Of a stretch of 64,000 nt of DNA, positions 33,087-41,994 are shown one piece after another. The stretch comes from JBBDNT01 sp040877445. Lineage in GTDB: Bacteria; Planctomycetota; Planctomycetia; Planctomycetales; Planctomycetaceae. Position 1 is the stretch's first letter; every line of letters starts with the position of its first letter. The notes under the pieces were generated by a model. That model saw nothing but the letters and a program-made list of their open reading frames with translations. It searched no databases and had not been told where the DNA came from. The stretch is taken from contig JBBDNT010000227.1 in NCBI GenBank assembly GCA_040877445.1, positions 10,411 to 74,410 on the forward strand, in the 5' to 3' direction. The position numbers were made by a program, and so were the translations under genes.

Positions 33087-33299
33087 ATGGCGGGAGAATT
33101 CACGGCGATCGTGCAGCACGACGGCGAATGGTGGATCGGTTGGATCGAGGAGATCCCCGGCGTCAACTCGCAAGGACGCACGCGCCAGGAACTGCTCGAC
33201 AACCTCGCCGACGCCCTTCAGGAGGCGATCGAAATGAACCGCGAGGAAGCCCGTTCCGCGGCACCGGGAGACTTCGAAGAAGTGGGCATTTCCGCGTGA
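33087..33299 (+). CDS. HicB-like antitoxin
   Basis: The 70-residue protein MAGEFTAIVQHDGEWWIGWI... followed by EEIPGVNSQGRTRQELLDNL matches the short partial RNase H-like fold of HicB proteins (GxxxGxxxDLPGCxTxGdTxEEA with E for D). It lacks a separate DNA-binding domain. Its stop overlaps the HicA start. ATG 33087 is preferred to a GTG at 33051. Confidence 0.8.
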   Translation: MAGEFTAIVQHDGEWWIGWIEEIPGVNSQGRTRQELLDNLADALQEAIEMNREEARSAAPGDFEEVGISA

Positions 33300-33481
33300 A
33301 CCGGCGCGAACTTCTGGCCCATCTCCGACGGCAGGGCTGCGCGCTCGTCCGCGAGGGACGCCGCCACTCGTGGTGGGGAAATCCCGAGAACAACCGCCGC
33401 TCGGCGGTTCCGCGGCATTCGGAGATCCCGGATCCACTCGCCAGGAAGATCTGCCGCGACCTCGGTGTCGCACCCACTTAA
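33296..33481 (+). CDS. HicA-like mRNA interferase toxin
   Basis: The 61-residue protein MNRRELLAHLRRQGCALVRE... followed by GRRHSWWGNPENNRRSAVPR and HSEIPDPLARKIC matches HicA (dsRBD-like fold), where the His in the GSHH-like position (here GRRHS) is catalytic. It starts at a GTG overlapping the HicB stop. The order antitoxin then toxin is reversed from classic hicAB. No promoter can be placed. Confidence 0.82.
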   Translation: MNRRELLAHLRRQGCALVREGRRHSWWGNPENNRRSAVPRHSEIPDPLARKICRDLGVAPT

Positions 33482-33627
33482 TCCATCCCGCACACCCGGA
33501 CCCCGACGAGTTCAGGCAGGCGGGCATTCCACTTGGTGATTCCGAATCGGCTGTTTCGGTGGCACACCGGGCAACGCTGTGGTTCATCGCAGGTCAGTCG
33601 ATCGCCTAAAGGCGAGGCTCATCCATC

Positions 33628-34311
33628 ATGTCCACACGCTTCGAAATCCTGAAAAACGGCAAGCGAGTTTGCATTTCCGGAATCGATGGCGTCGGCGTCC
33701 TCTCCGTCATCGTCGATTACGCGAAGCGCCCCGACGGGGAACAGTCACATGAATTGAGCATCGGTGGACTGGGAATGTTCGACGGCTCGCAAAACCGCCC
33801 GCAGCATGCCAGCTGGCCCGCGCCGGAAGTTCAGCCCGGCGATGAAATCACCATTCGCATTCTTCCGCCCGGTGAATTCGACGAGCCGCACGGGATGTTG
33901 CGCAGTCCCAGCAAGACTCTGGTCGATCCGGAATTCGGACAACTGAACTTTTACGCTGGTTCGTGCGATGCCGACATCGCGTTCCACAGCCCGCCGATCG
34001 AGTCCGCTCACCTTCATTTGCGTGCCGACGAATCCGGACCGACCGAGGGTCAGCGCGCCGTCATTCGCGAATTGCCTGCTCGTCACGCGCGATTGTGGCC
34101 GGACATTCTCGCGGCCCTCGTGCGATGCCATCCCGAGATCGAAACTTCGGAAGAGCTATCGAAACGGTTGGAACCCAATTTAGGCATCGATCTCGACGCG
34201 GATTCCAACACCGTCCAACTCTCGTACAGCGTCGAAGGCGACCCCGAGTTCCGCGGCTACTTCGTGACCCTTCGCAATTGGGTCATCGCCGAGGTTTGCA
34301 TGGCCGATTAG
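33628..34311 (+). CDS. Hypothetical protein
   Basis: The 227-residue protein starts MSTRFEILKNGKRVCISGID and has a beta-rich N-terminal part ending HASWPAPEVQPGDEITIRIL, followed by a helical part (LWPDILAALVRCHPEIETSE) and a C-terminal SYSVEGDPEFRGYFVTLRNW. No transmembrane helix or known motif is found. It lies between HicBA and the dihydroorotate-dehydrogenase-like gene. I cannot assign a family. Confidence 0.65.
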   Translation: MSTRFEILKNGKRVCISGIDGVGVLSVIVDYAKRPDGEQSHELSIGGLGMFDGSQNRPQHASWPAPEVQPGDEITIRILPPGEFDEPHGMLRSPSKTLVDPEFGQLNFYAGSCDADIAFHSPPIESAHLHLRADESGPTEGQRAVIRELPARHARLWPDILAALVRCHPEIETSEELSKRLEPNLGIDLDADSNTVQLSYSVEGDPEFRGYFVTLRNWVIAEVCMAD

Positions 34312-34440
34312 GCGGAAGTCGCGAGGGATAGGGCACGAGGGTCTCGGGCAGACAGGAATGTCTGCCCCACGTTTGCCTGACCGACCGATTTTTCGATAGC
34401 CGGACCACTACGATATACTAATTGAATAGGGAAAAATGCC

Positions 34441-35508
34441 GTGCTTCGAGTCGCCCCGCTTCCCCGTTACGACGCCGCCCAGACCTACCGCTGGAACTAC
34501 GAGCACGCGCCGGAACCGGTCGCCGTCGACGTGCCGGACGTGCCGGGGGAATGGTCCTTCTGCGGGTTGCCGGTTGGTTCGCCGTTGGGGGTGCCGGCGG
34601 GGCCTTTGCTCAATGGGCGGTGGGTGCTGTATTACGCTTCGCTCGGGTTCGACGTGCTGACTTACAAGACCGTCCGCAGCGCGGCGCGGGAGTGTTATCC
34701 GCTGCCGAATCTTCAGCCCGTCGCGATCGAGCGGCTCGCGGGGGACGAGAGCGAAGTCGCCGCGAGCGCAGAGATGCGCGGGAGTTGGGCGGTCTCGTTC
34801 GGCATGCCGTCCGCGTCGCCGGACACTTGGCGACCCGACATCGAGCGGACGCGCGAAAAACTGCCGGCGGGGAAGGTGCTTTCCGTCTCGGTCGTGGGAA
34901 GCGTGCAGGAGGGCTGGACTATCGACGATCTCGCCGGCGACTACGCGCGATGCGCGCGGTGGGCGGTCGATGCCGGGGCGCAGTGCATCGAGACGAATTT
35001 TTCCTGTCCCAACGTGGCGACGTGCGACGGGCAGCTTTATCAGCAGCCGGAGTCGGCCCGCGACGTCGCCGCCCGCGTGCGCGAGGAGATCGGCCGGGTG
35101 CCGTTGATCGCGAAGCTCGGCCACGTGACTCGCGCGGAGGAGGCGGACGCGCTGCTGGAATCGCTCGCGCCGCTGGTCGATGCGTTCGCGATGACGAACA
35201 GCGTCGCGGCGACGGTTCGCAAGCCGGACGGTGAATTGCTGTTCGACGGCGAACGGCGGGGCATCTGCGGCGACGCGACGCGGGCGGCCTCGATCGCGCA
35301 GACGCGGTTGTTCGCCGAGCGGGCAAGGGCACACGGCCATTCGATCCGCTTGATCGGCGTGGGCGGGGCGAGCACGGCGGAGCACGTTCGCGATTATCTC
35401 GCGGCGGGGGCGGAAGCCGTTCATCTGGCGACGGCGGCGATGGTCGATCCGGGGGTGGCGTTGCGGATTCGGGCGGATTCGGGGTGGGGCGCGAAACCGC
35501 AAGCGTGA
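34441..35508 (+). CDS. Dihydroorotate dehydrogenase-like FMN enzyme
   Basis: The 355-residue protein has a TIM barrel with FMN-type motifs: GSPLGVPAGPLLNG, YKTVRS (for the typical TKTV), ETNFSCPNV, LIAKLGHVT, MTNSVAATVR and IGVGGASTAEHVRDYL, AGAEAVHLATA. These place it near PyrD and the dihydropyrimidine dehydrogenase family. Whether it makes orotate is uncertain because the N-terminal signature differs from PyrD. The start is a GTG at 34441 with a weak ribosome site. Its last residues GAKPQA and stop come from the family I repeat at 35491-35506. Confidence 0.75.
   Translation: MLRVAPLPRYDAAQTYRWNYEHAPEPVAVDVPDVPGEWSFCGLPVGSPLGVPAGPLLNGRWVLYYASLGFDVLTYKTVRSAARECYPLPNLQPVAIERLAGDESEVAASAEMRGSWAVSFGMPSASPDTWRPDIERTREKLPAGKVLSVSVVGSVQEGWTIDDLAGDYARCARWAVDAGAQCIETNFSCPNVATCDGQLYQQPESARDVAARVREEIGRVPLIAKLGHVTRAEEADALLESLAPLVDAFAMTNSVAATVRKPDGELLFDGERRGICGDATRAASIAQTRLFAERARAHGHSIRLIGVGGASTAEHVRDYLAAGAEAVHLATAAMVDPGVALRIRADSGWGAKPQA
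35491..35506 (+). repeat. Short repeat family I supplying a gene's C-terminus
   Basis: GCGAAACCGCAAGCGT ends two bases before the stop codon of the dihydroorotate-dehydrogenase-like gene. It encodes AKPQA, as at 11766-11781. Confidence 0.82.
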
Positions 35509-35616
35509 GGTTGGTTCGACCGGCCCCGGGACGGTATGCTGCTGTTCGTGCCCGCCGAATATCCCGCCCCGCGCCGGGGGCGGGCTTGTTTCCCGAACGA
35601 GCCGAAGACCATCGCC

Positions 35617-36360
35617 ATGAGCACGTCATCCACTCCGCCGCCCGAAGCCGCATCCGTTTCGGGGCAGGCCGCCGCTGCCGTTCGCCGGCCGGATCACATC
35701 TACCTGGTGTCGTATCCGAAGATCGTGTTCCTGTACCCGACGTTTTTCGCAGCGGTCGCCGCGGGAGTCTACATGCTGTTCGCGAAGGGGGATGGCGATG
35801 CGACCGCGGCGCACATGGTGGCGCTGATCTTCCTGGTGTTGCTGGCGCTCAACCTGGTGGTGTTCTCGTTCGACTTCCCGCGGACGACGTCGCTGACGCT
35901 GTTCTTCTTCGTGGTGGCGCTCGTGGTCGGGCTGTGGTCGCTGGCCACGCTCAAGCCGGGGCTGATGCCCGCCGCGCTGCGGTTCTTCACGTCGCTGGAT
36001 CCGCTGGCGAACGCCACGTTCTACTTCATGTTCGCCGGCGTGCTGGGGCTGATCTTCATCGGGGTGGCGGTCTCGGTGCGGTTCGACTACTGGGAAGTGC
36101 GGCCGAACGAATTGCTGCACCACCACGGCATTCTCAGCGACTTGAAGCGGTATCCCGCGCCGCAGTTGCGGATCGACAAGGAGATCAACGACGTCTTCGA
36201 GTACCTTTTGCTTCGTTCGGGGCGGCTGATCCTGCACCCCAGCCAGGAACGCCGCGCGATCGTGCTCGACAACGTATTCTTCATCAACCGCAAGGAAGAG
36301 CAGATCACACGGATGCTCGGGGCCTTGCAGGTGCAAGTGCGCGGCGCCGGGGAGGGATAG
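35617..36360 (+). CDS. Four-helix membrane protein with C-terminal PH-like domain
   Basis: From ATG 35617, the 247-residue product has about four transmembrane helices between residues 45 and 150 (IVFLYPTFFAAVAAGVYMLF, HMVALIFLVLLALNLVVFSF and so on), then a soluble C-terminal domain: DYWEVRPNELLHHHGILSDL, RYPAPQLRIDKEINDVFEYL, and GRLILHPSQERRAIVLDNVF, which resembles bacterial PH-like domains. Function unknown. Its stop TAG is followed at once by a GGAAGAN repeat tract. Confidence 0.7.
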   Translation: MSTSSTPPPEAASVSGQAAAAVRRPDHIYLVSYPKIVFLYPTFFAAVAAGVYMLFAKGDGDATAAHMVALIFLVLLALNLVVFSFDFPRTTSLTLFFFVVALVVGLWSLATLKPGLMPAALRFFTSLDPLANATFYFMFAGVLGLIFIGVAVSVRFDYWEVRPNELLHHHGILSDLKRYPAPQLRIDKEINDVFEYLLLRSGRLILHPSQERRAIVLDNVFFINRKEEQITRMLGALQVQVRGAGEG

Positions 36361-36778
36361 GGAAGACGGAAGAAGGAAGCAGGAAGATCGAAGATGGGGT
36401 CGCGTGGCGGCCCTTGCCTCAATTCACGCTCACCTGCCGGACCGGCCATGCCTGCACGTCGGCTCATTTGGCGCAACCGGAATACCCCGAAGGGGTTGAA
36501 CGACACAGCCCAGGGTCGGCCGCACAGCGGGCGCACCCTGGGTTGCGATCGCCGCGATCGCCGGAACCCTGAAAGGGTTCGACAGGAATGGAACGTACGG
36601 ATGGCATGAACAAATCGCCGTTTCGGTCTGTGCAACCCTTTCAGGGTTGACGAGCACGAAGGTCCGTGTCACCCAGGGTGCGCTCGCTGCGCGAGCGACC
36701 CTGGGCTGGTTTGTTTAACGCTTTCAGCGTAAAAGTCTTGCGCAGCGGACGCTGGTTGGTGGGGAACTTGGATCTACT
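36358..36778. repeat. Repeat-filled gap before tgt
   Basis: From 36361 units GGAAGAC, GGAAGAA, GGAAGCA, GGAAGAT run with seven-base period right after a stop codon. Then come a CCCAGGGT...ACCCTGGG palindrome family (two copies near 36508 and 36675), and GAACCCTGAAAGGGTTCG with its inverse GCAACCCTTTCAGGGTTG. No gene. Confidence 0.78.
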
Positions 36779-37897
36779 TTGTCTCGATTTCAATTCCATC
36801 TCGACGCGCTCGACGCGCACACCGGCGCGCGCCTCGGGCGATGGGTCACGCCGCACGGGACCGTCGAGATCCCCGCGTTCATGCCGGTGGCGACCGTCGG
36901 GGCGGTGAAGGGGCTGCTGCCCGAACAGCTTCGCGCGATCGGCGTGCAGCAGGTGTTGGCGAACACGTATCACCTCGCGCTGCGGCCGGGGGCGGAGGTC
37001 GTCGCCGAGATGGGGGGGCTGCACCGCTTCATCGGCTGGGATGGGCCGATGCTCACCGACAGCGGAGGCTTTCAGGTCTTCAGCCTCGCCGACCTGATGC
37101 GCCTCGACGAAGAGCAGGTCGTCTTCCGCTCGCACATCGACGGCAGCCGCTTCGAGCTGTCGCCGGAAAAGGCGATCCACGTTCAGGAGCGACTCGGGGC
37201 CGACACGATCATGTGTCTGGACGAATGCGCCCCGCTGCCGTCGTCGCCGGAACGGCTGCGCGCGGCGGTCGATCGCACGACGCGCTGGGCGGCCCGTTGC
37301 CGCGACGCGCAATCGCGCGACGATCAGGCCCTGTTCGGCATCGTTCAGGGCGGGACCGATCCGGCGTTGCGCGAGCGCTCGGCCCAAGGATTATTGCCGC
37401 TCGATTTTCCCGGCTACGCGATCGGGGGGTTGAGCGTCGGCGAACATCCGGAGGAGATGTACGCGACGCTCGATTTCACCGTGCCGATGCTGCCGGCCGA
37501 TCGGCCGCGGTACCTGATGGGTGTCGGTCGGCCGATCGACCTGATCGAGGCGGTCTGCCGGGGGATCGACCTGTTCGACTGCGTGATGCCCACGCGGAAC
37601 GGGCGGAACGCAATGGCGTTCACGTCCGAGGGGCCGGTGCGGCTGCGGAACAAGAAGCACGAACGCGACCCCGGCCCGCTCGATCCGGCGTGCGGATGCC
37701 CGGTATGCGCGGGATTCAGCCGGGCGTATTTGCGGCATTTGTTCATGGCGAAGGAGATGCTGGGGCCGATTCTGGTGTCGTGGCACAACCTGGCGTTTTA
37801 CCAGTCGCTGCTGCGGGAGATGCGGGAGGCGATCCGAGCGGGGGAGGCGGCGGAGTTTCGCCGCGTGCGGCTTGCCCGCTGGGGGGCGACCGTCTAA
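36779..37897 (+). CDS. tgt: tRNA-guanine transglycosylase
   Basis: The 372-residue protein has the complete Tgt pattern: GTVEIPAFMPVATVGAVKG, ANTYHLALRPG, TDSGGFQVFSL with the general-base Asp, IVQGG, GGLSVGEH, DCVMPTRNGRNA, and a zinc site CGCPVCAGFSRAYLRHLF. It swaps guanine-34 for preQ1 in tRNAs decoding Asn, Asp, His and Tyr. With queC (46556) it indicates queuosine synthesis. The best start is a TTG (36779, giving SRFQFHLDALD); no ATG fits the family start. yajC and secDF follow, as in many bacteria. Confidence 0.95.
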   Translation: MSRFQFHLDALDAHTGARLGRWVTPHGTVEIPAFMPVATVGAVKGLLPEQLRAIGVQQVLANTYHLALRPGAEVVAEMGGLHRFIGWDGPMLTDSGGFQVFSLADLMRLDEEQVVFRSHIDGSRFELSPEKAIHVQERLGADTIMCLDECAPLPSSPERLRAAVDRTTRWAARCRDAQSRDDQALFGIVQGGTDPALRERSAQGLLPLDFPGYAIGGLSVGEHPEEMYATLDFTVPMLPADRPRYLMGVGRPIDLIEAVCRGIDLFDCVMPTRNGRNAMAFTSEGPVRLRNKKHERDPGPLDPACGCPVCAGFSRAYLRHLFMAKEMLGPILVSWHNLAFYQSLLREMREAIRAGEAAEFRRVRLARWGATV

Positions 37898-37969
37898 GAT
37901 AGCGCGCCGTTGCGGCTGCGGAATCCGGCGTTCGGGAAGCGCAGCGACCGCAACTCCCCCTTTGTACTC

Positions 37970-38140
37970 AGGGAGGGGGGGTCCGGGGGAGGTTGAACGG
38001 GGTGGGCACTCCATTCGCATCGAGTGCGCCGGGCGGATCTCCACCGCGACCGCTCGAGTTCGTGGGGCGGGCCGTGCCCACCAGCCGGGTGGAGACGCCT
38101 TCCTTCGCGATCCGGTGGGGACGGCCCGCCCCACGACGAC
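37970..38140. repeat. Inverted GGGGCGGGCCGTGCCCACC element
   Basis: GTGGGGCGGGCCGTGCCCAC and its near-inverse at about 38060 and 38113-38138, with a CTCAGGGAGGGGGG motif at the left. The same core is found inside moeA. The gap 37898-38178 has no gene. Confidence 0.7.
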
Positions 38141-38178
38141 TCCGCCGGCCCGGCTGATGCTCGGAAGATTCCCGCGAC

Positions 38179-38559
38179 ATGACCGACCGCTTGCACGACC
38201 TGCTCTCGCACGATCTGCCGTTGTTCGCCCAGGAAGCCGGCGAGGCGGCCAAGCCCGGGGTGAGCGGCATCGAGATGTTCGCGCCCTTCGTCGTCCTGTT
38301 CGTGTTGTTCTACTTCCTGGTGCTGGGACCGGGGCGGCGGGAACAGAAGCGGCGGAAGGAGATGCTCGCGGCCTTGAAGAAGAACGACCGCGTGCTCACC
38401 CAGGGGGGCATCATCGGCACGATCGCGAACATCTCGCCGGACGGCCAGAAGGTGACCGTCAAGGTGGACGACAACATCCGCCTGCCGGTGCATCGCGGTT
38501 ACATCGTCACCGTGCTCACGGAAGAGTCGTCGGGCGAGGGCGAGGGCAAGGCCGGCTGA
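38179..38559 (+). CDS. yajC: Sec translocase accessory subunit YajC
   Basis: The 126-residue protein has an N-terminal segment, a single transmembrane helix (FAPFVVLFVLFYFLVLGPGR), a basic patch (REQKRRKEMLAALKKNDRVL), then TQGGIIGTIANISPDGQKVT and VKVDDNIRLPVHRGYI, exactly the YajC profile. It assists SecYEG with SecDF in protein export. It lies between tgt and secDF, the usual order. The C-terminus is Glu/Gly-rich (EESSGEGEGKAG). Confidence 0.95.
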   Translation: MTDRLHDLLSHDLPLFAQEAGEAAKPGVSGIEMFAPFVVLFVLFYFLVLGPGRREQKRRKEMLAALKKNDRVLTQGGIIGTIANISPDGQKVTVKVDDNIRLPVHRGYIVTVLTEESSGEGEGKAG

Positions 38560-38653
38560 ATCCGCCGGATGACCGCTCCGCCGGTCGGAATGGAACGGAC
38601 GCTTGCCTCGAATTCGGGGAAGCGAACTCATCGAAGCCACAGGATTGGAACGC

Positions 38654-41600
38654 ATGTTGGACGCTTACCGCACCGCGCTGACGCTGTTCGCCCAGGCGCC
38701 CGTCATCGAGCCTGCGGCCGACGCCGCTCGAACCGCCGCCGATGGCGAAACGGGTACGTCCGGCTGGCTCATCTTCCTGCTGGTGGTGGCGCTGGTCGTG
38801 CTGCCGTTCGTCATCGGCTCGATGCTGGCGACGGCCCTGCGGATGAAGGACTCGGCGACGCGGTTCGGCGTGGTGCTGTTCGCCCTCACGCTGGGGGTGA
38901 CGCCGTTCGTGCTGCGCGGGGAGGACGCGATCCGCTACGGGATCGACCTCGCCGGCGGAACGAACCTCGTCTACCAGGTGCAGTTCGACAAAGCGAAGGC
39001 GGAGGGGAAGGAGATCGAAGACCAAGGGCGCGCGATGGACCAGATGGTCGGCGCGGTCAAGCGGCGGCTCGACCCGTCCAATGTCGAGGAGATCACCGTC
39101 CGGCAGGTGGGCAGCGACCGCATCGAGGTCATCATCCCCGGCGCCGATCCGGAAACCGTCGCCGCGAAGAAGGCGGCGATCGTCAAGCTCGGAAGCCTGG
39201 AATTCGGCATCCTGGCGAACCGCGTCGACCACTTGCAGTTCATCCAACAGGCGGAAGCAGACCCGGGGCTGACCGAAGTGCGGATCGGCGACCGGGTCGC
39301 GCGGTGGGCGGAGATCGCCTGGGATGAGCAGGGAAATCCCAAGCTGGAATTCGGCGGCGACCGGGACATCACCGTCCGCGCGGCGACCGACCGGGAGACC
39401 AGCCGCCCCAAGCTCACCGACAAGAAAACGCAGGTCTACGAAGTCCTCGTGATGCAGGATCCGCCGGACGCGCGGGTCACGGGGCGGTATGTCACGCGGG
39501 CGACGTCCGCCGCCGACGAGAACGGCCGGCCCGCGGTCAATTTCACCTTCAACGAAACGGGCGGCACCAAGTTCCAGACTCTCACGAGCCGGAACCGTCC
39601 GCGAACCGACGGGTCGACCCGCGATCTGGCGATTTTGCTCGACGGCCAGGTTCACACGGCGCCGAGGCTGCAGGCGGTGATCAGCACGCAGGGGCAGATC
39701 ACGGGGCAATTCACCACCGAAGAGGTCAACGAACTGGTCAACGTGTTGAACGCCGGAGCGCTGGAGGTTCCGATCAACGAGACCCCGCTCTATGAATTCA
39801 GCGTCGGCCCCACGCTGGCGCACGACGTGCAGGAGAAGGGCGTGCTGGCGATCGCGATCGCGGGCGTCGCCGTGCTGGTGTTCATGCTGTGCTACTACCT
39901 GTTCGCGGGGGTCGTCGCGTCGCTGTGCCTGGTGTTCAACCTGATCCTCGTGATGGGGATCATGTCGCTCATCGACGCGGCGTTCACGCTCCCCGGACTG
40001 GCGGGCATCGTCCTCACGATCGGCATGGCGGTCGACGCCAACGTGCTGATCTTCGAACGCATCCGCGAGGAGCAGCAGCGCGGCTCGAGCTTGCGAATGT
40101 CGATCCACAACGGCTTCGGCAAGGCCCTTTCGGCCATCGTGGACGGCAACGTGACGACGCTGATCACCGCCATCGTGCTGTACGTGATCGGCACCGACCA
40201 GGTGCGGGGCTTCGCCGTCACGTTGTTCATCGGGATCGTGGCCAGCATGTTCACCGCGTTGTACTTCGGCCGGCTGATGTTCGACATCGTCGAGCGAAAG
40301 CGGTGGCTGAAGAGCGTTCGCATGTTGAGCATCGTGGGCCGCACGCAGTGGGACTTCCTCGGCAAGAAGACGATCGCCATCGGCGCGTCGCTCGTGCTGA
40401 TCGTGGGAGGATTGACCGGCTTCGCCGCCCGAGGCAACGAGAACTTCGACATCGACTTCAACGGCGGGAACATGGTGACGTTCGAGTTCGTCCAAGCGCA
40501 GGATCCGGCTTTCGTCAGCGCCGCGCTGCGGGCGCCGGAGTTGCAGGACGAATTGAAGACCGGCCTGACGATCGAGCCGCTGTGGACCCTCGACGAGGCG
40601 GACGCGGGAGGAAAGGCGAAGAAGTTCCGCCTCCGCTCGATGCAATCGGAAATCAAGGTGGTTCGCCACGCCATCGACAGGGCCTTTCAGGAGCCGGGGC
40701 GCGAACTGAAGAAGGTCACCCTCGATCAGTACCGGCCGATCACGTCGATCCCGCGGGAACAACCCGCCGACGCCCCCCCCATGCCGCGCGAGTTTCGCGG
40801 CGGGCATCGCGCCCTGTTGAAGTTCAGCAGCGTGTTGCCCCTCGCGACGGTGGAAATGCAGATCGAGGACCAACTCGAGCTGCTCCGCGTGAACGATCAA
40901 CCGAAGTACGACAATCCGCGGTCGCTCTACATGCTCCGCGGAACCGGAGACGCGGCGGAGGAGGGCGTCGAAACGCGAGGAGAGGTGCGGCGATACGCCG
41001 AGATGGAATTGCTCGCCGCCCCGCGATTCGACGTCGCCGATCTCGAAGCCGCGCTCGCCGCGATCCAGATCGAGATGCGGAACAGCCCGATCTTCGAGGA
41101 GATCAACACCTTCGAGGCCGCCGTCGCGGCCGAAATGAAGCAGACCGCGGTGCTCGCCATGCTGGCCAGCATGGCGGCGATCGTGGCTTACATCTGGTTC
41201 CGGTTCCAGCAGATCTCGTTCGGATTGGCCGCCGTCGTCGCCCTCGTGCACGACGTACTGATCACCCTCGGCATTCTGGCGTTGGCATCGATGATCCACG
41301 ACACCGCCGTCGGCCGGATGCTGCTGCTGGAGGACTTCCGCATCAACCTCCCGATGATCGCCGCCTTCCTGACGATCGTGGGATACTCGCTCAACGACAC
41401 GATCGTGGTGTTCGACCGCATCCGCGAGGTGCGCGGCAAGAACCCCGCGCTCACCCCCGAGATGATCAACACCAGTCTCAACCAGACGCTCGCCCGCACG
41501 TTGCTCACGTCGTTCACCACCTGGATCGTGGTGGCGATTCTGTACGCGGTGGGAGGGGAAGGCATCCACGGCTTCGCCTTCTGCCTGGTGGTGGGGGTGC

Positions 41601-41722
41601 TGGTGGGAACCTACAGCACGATTTACATCGCCAGCCCGGTGCTGTTGTGGCTGATGAACCGCCCCGGAAGCGCCGTCGCCAAGTCGGGCGCGTCGCAACG
41701 GGCCACCGCGGCGGCGCGTTGA
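38654..41722 (+). CDS. secDF: Fused protein translocase subunit SecDF
   Basis: The 1022-residue protein holds SecD then SecF, each with six transmembrane helices. SecD part: DLAGGTNLVYQV, MVGAVKRRLDPSNVEEITVR, TGGTKFQTLTSRNR, and TM4 VDANVLIFERIREEQQRGSS. SecF part (from about residue 570): DIDFNGGNMVTFEF, TIVGYSLNDTIVVFDRIREV. SecDF uses the proton gradient to drive late steps of export. The periplasmic domain of the SecF half is much larger than in E. coli (about 220 residues between the two motifs). ATG 38654 follows AGGATTGG; a TTG 51 bases upstream is the alternative. Confidence 0.93.
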   Translation: MLDAYRTALTLFAQAPVIEPAADAARTAADGETGTSGWLIFLLVVALVVLPFVIGSMLATALRMKDSATRFGVVLFALTLGVTPFVLRGEDAIRYGIDLAGGTNLVYQVQFDKAKAEGKEIEDQGRAMDQMVGAVKRRLDPSNVEEITVRQVGSDRIEVIIPGADPETVAAKKAAIVKLGSLEFGILANRVDHLQFIQQAEADPGLTEVRIGDRVARWAEIAWDEQGNPKLEFGGDRDITVRAATDRETSRPKLTDKKTQVYEVLVMQDPPDARVTGRYVTRATSAADENGRPAVNFTFNETGGTKFQTLTSRNRPRTDGSTRDLAILLDGQVHTAPRLQAVISTQGQITGQFTTEEVNELVNVLNAGALEVPINETPLYEFSVGPTLAHDVQEKGVLAIAIAGVAVLVFMLCYYLFAGVVASLCLVFNLILVMGIMSLIDAAFTLPGLAGIVLTIGMAVDANVLIFERIREEQQRGSSLRMSIHNGFGKALSAIVDGNVTTLITAIVLYVIGTDQVRGFAVTLFIGIVASMFTALYFGRLMFDIVERKRWLKSVRMLSIVGRTQWDFLGKKTIAIGASLVLIVGGLTGFAARGNENFDIDFNGGNMVTFEFVQAQDPAFVSAALRAPELQDELKTGLTIEPLWTLDEADAGGKAKKFRLRSMQSEIKVVRHAIDRAFQEPGRELKKVTLDQYRPITSIPREQPADAPPMPREFRGGHRALLKFSSVLPLATVEMQIEDQLELLRVNDQPKYDNPRSLYMLRGTGDAAEEGVETRGEVRRYAEMELLAAPRFDVADLEAALAAIQIEMRNSPIFEEINTFEAAVAAEMKQTAVLAMLASMAAIVAYIWFRFQQISFGLAAVVALVHDVLITLGILALASMIHDTAVGRMLLLEDFRINLPMIAAFLTIVGYSLNDTIVVFDRIREVRGKNPALTPEMINTSLNQTLARTLLTSFTTWIVVAILYAVGGEGIHGFAFCLVVGVLVGTYSTIYIASPVLLWLMNRPGSAVAKSGASQRATAAAR

Positions 41723-41994
41723 CGCGCCGCAATGGCGGCGGGCGGGTTCGACGGCTTACCAATCCGTCCTACCCACCCGATCGATCGACCCACGAGATTC
41801 GCGGCCGAAGGTCGTCGCACCCCGATCCTCCCGGCCGTCGAACCGGGATTTTCCCTGACCCGGCGATCCGTTCCCGCCCCACCCTCTTCGTTTGCGGTAT
41901 CGCCCGCGGTTCGTCAGAACTGTACGATGCGATATTGCGGGCCGCGCGACAGCGTCCGCGTGGCGGCTGATCGCGGGAACCGGAAGGGGAGGGA

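Noticed and set aside
38516..41698. A 1060-codon open frame antisense to secDF
   Set aside because: It is a low-complexity shadow (many Arg, His, Asp, Glu) produced by codon bias on the opposite strand; the sense strand encodes clear SecD and SecF motifs.
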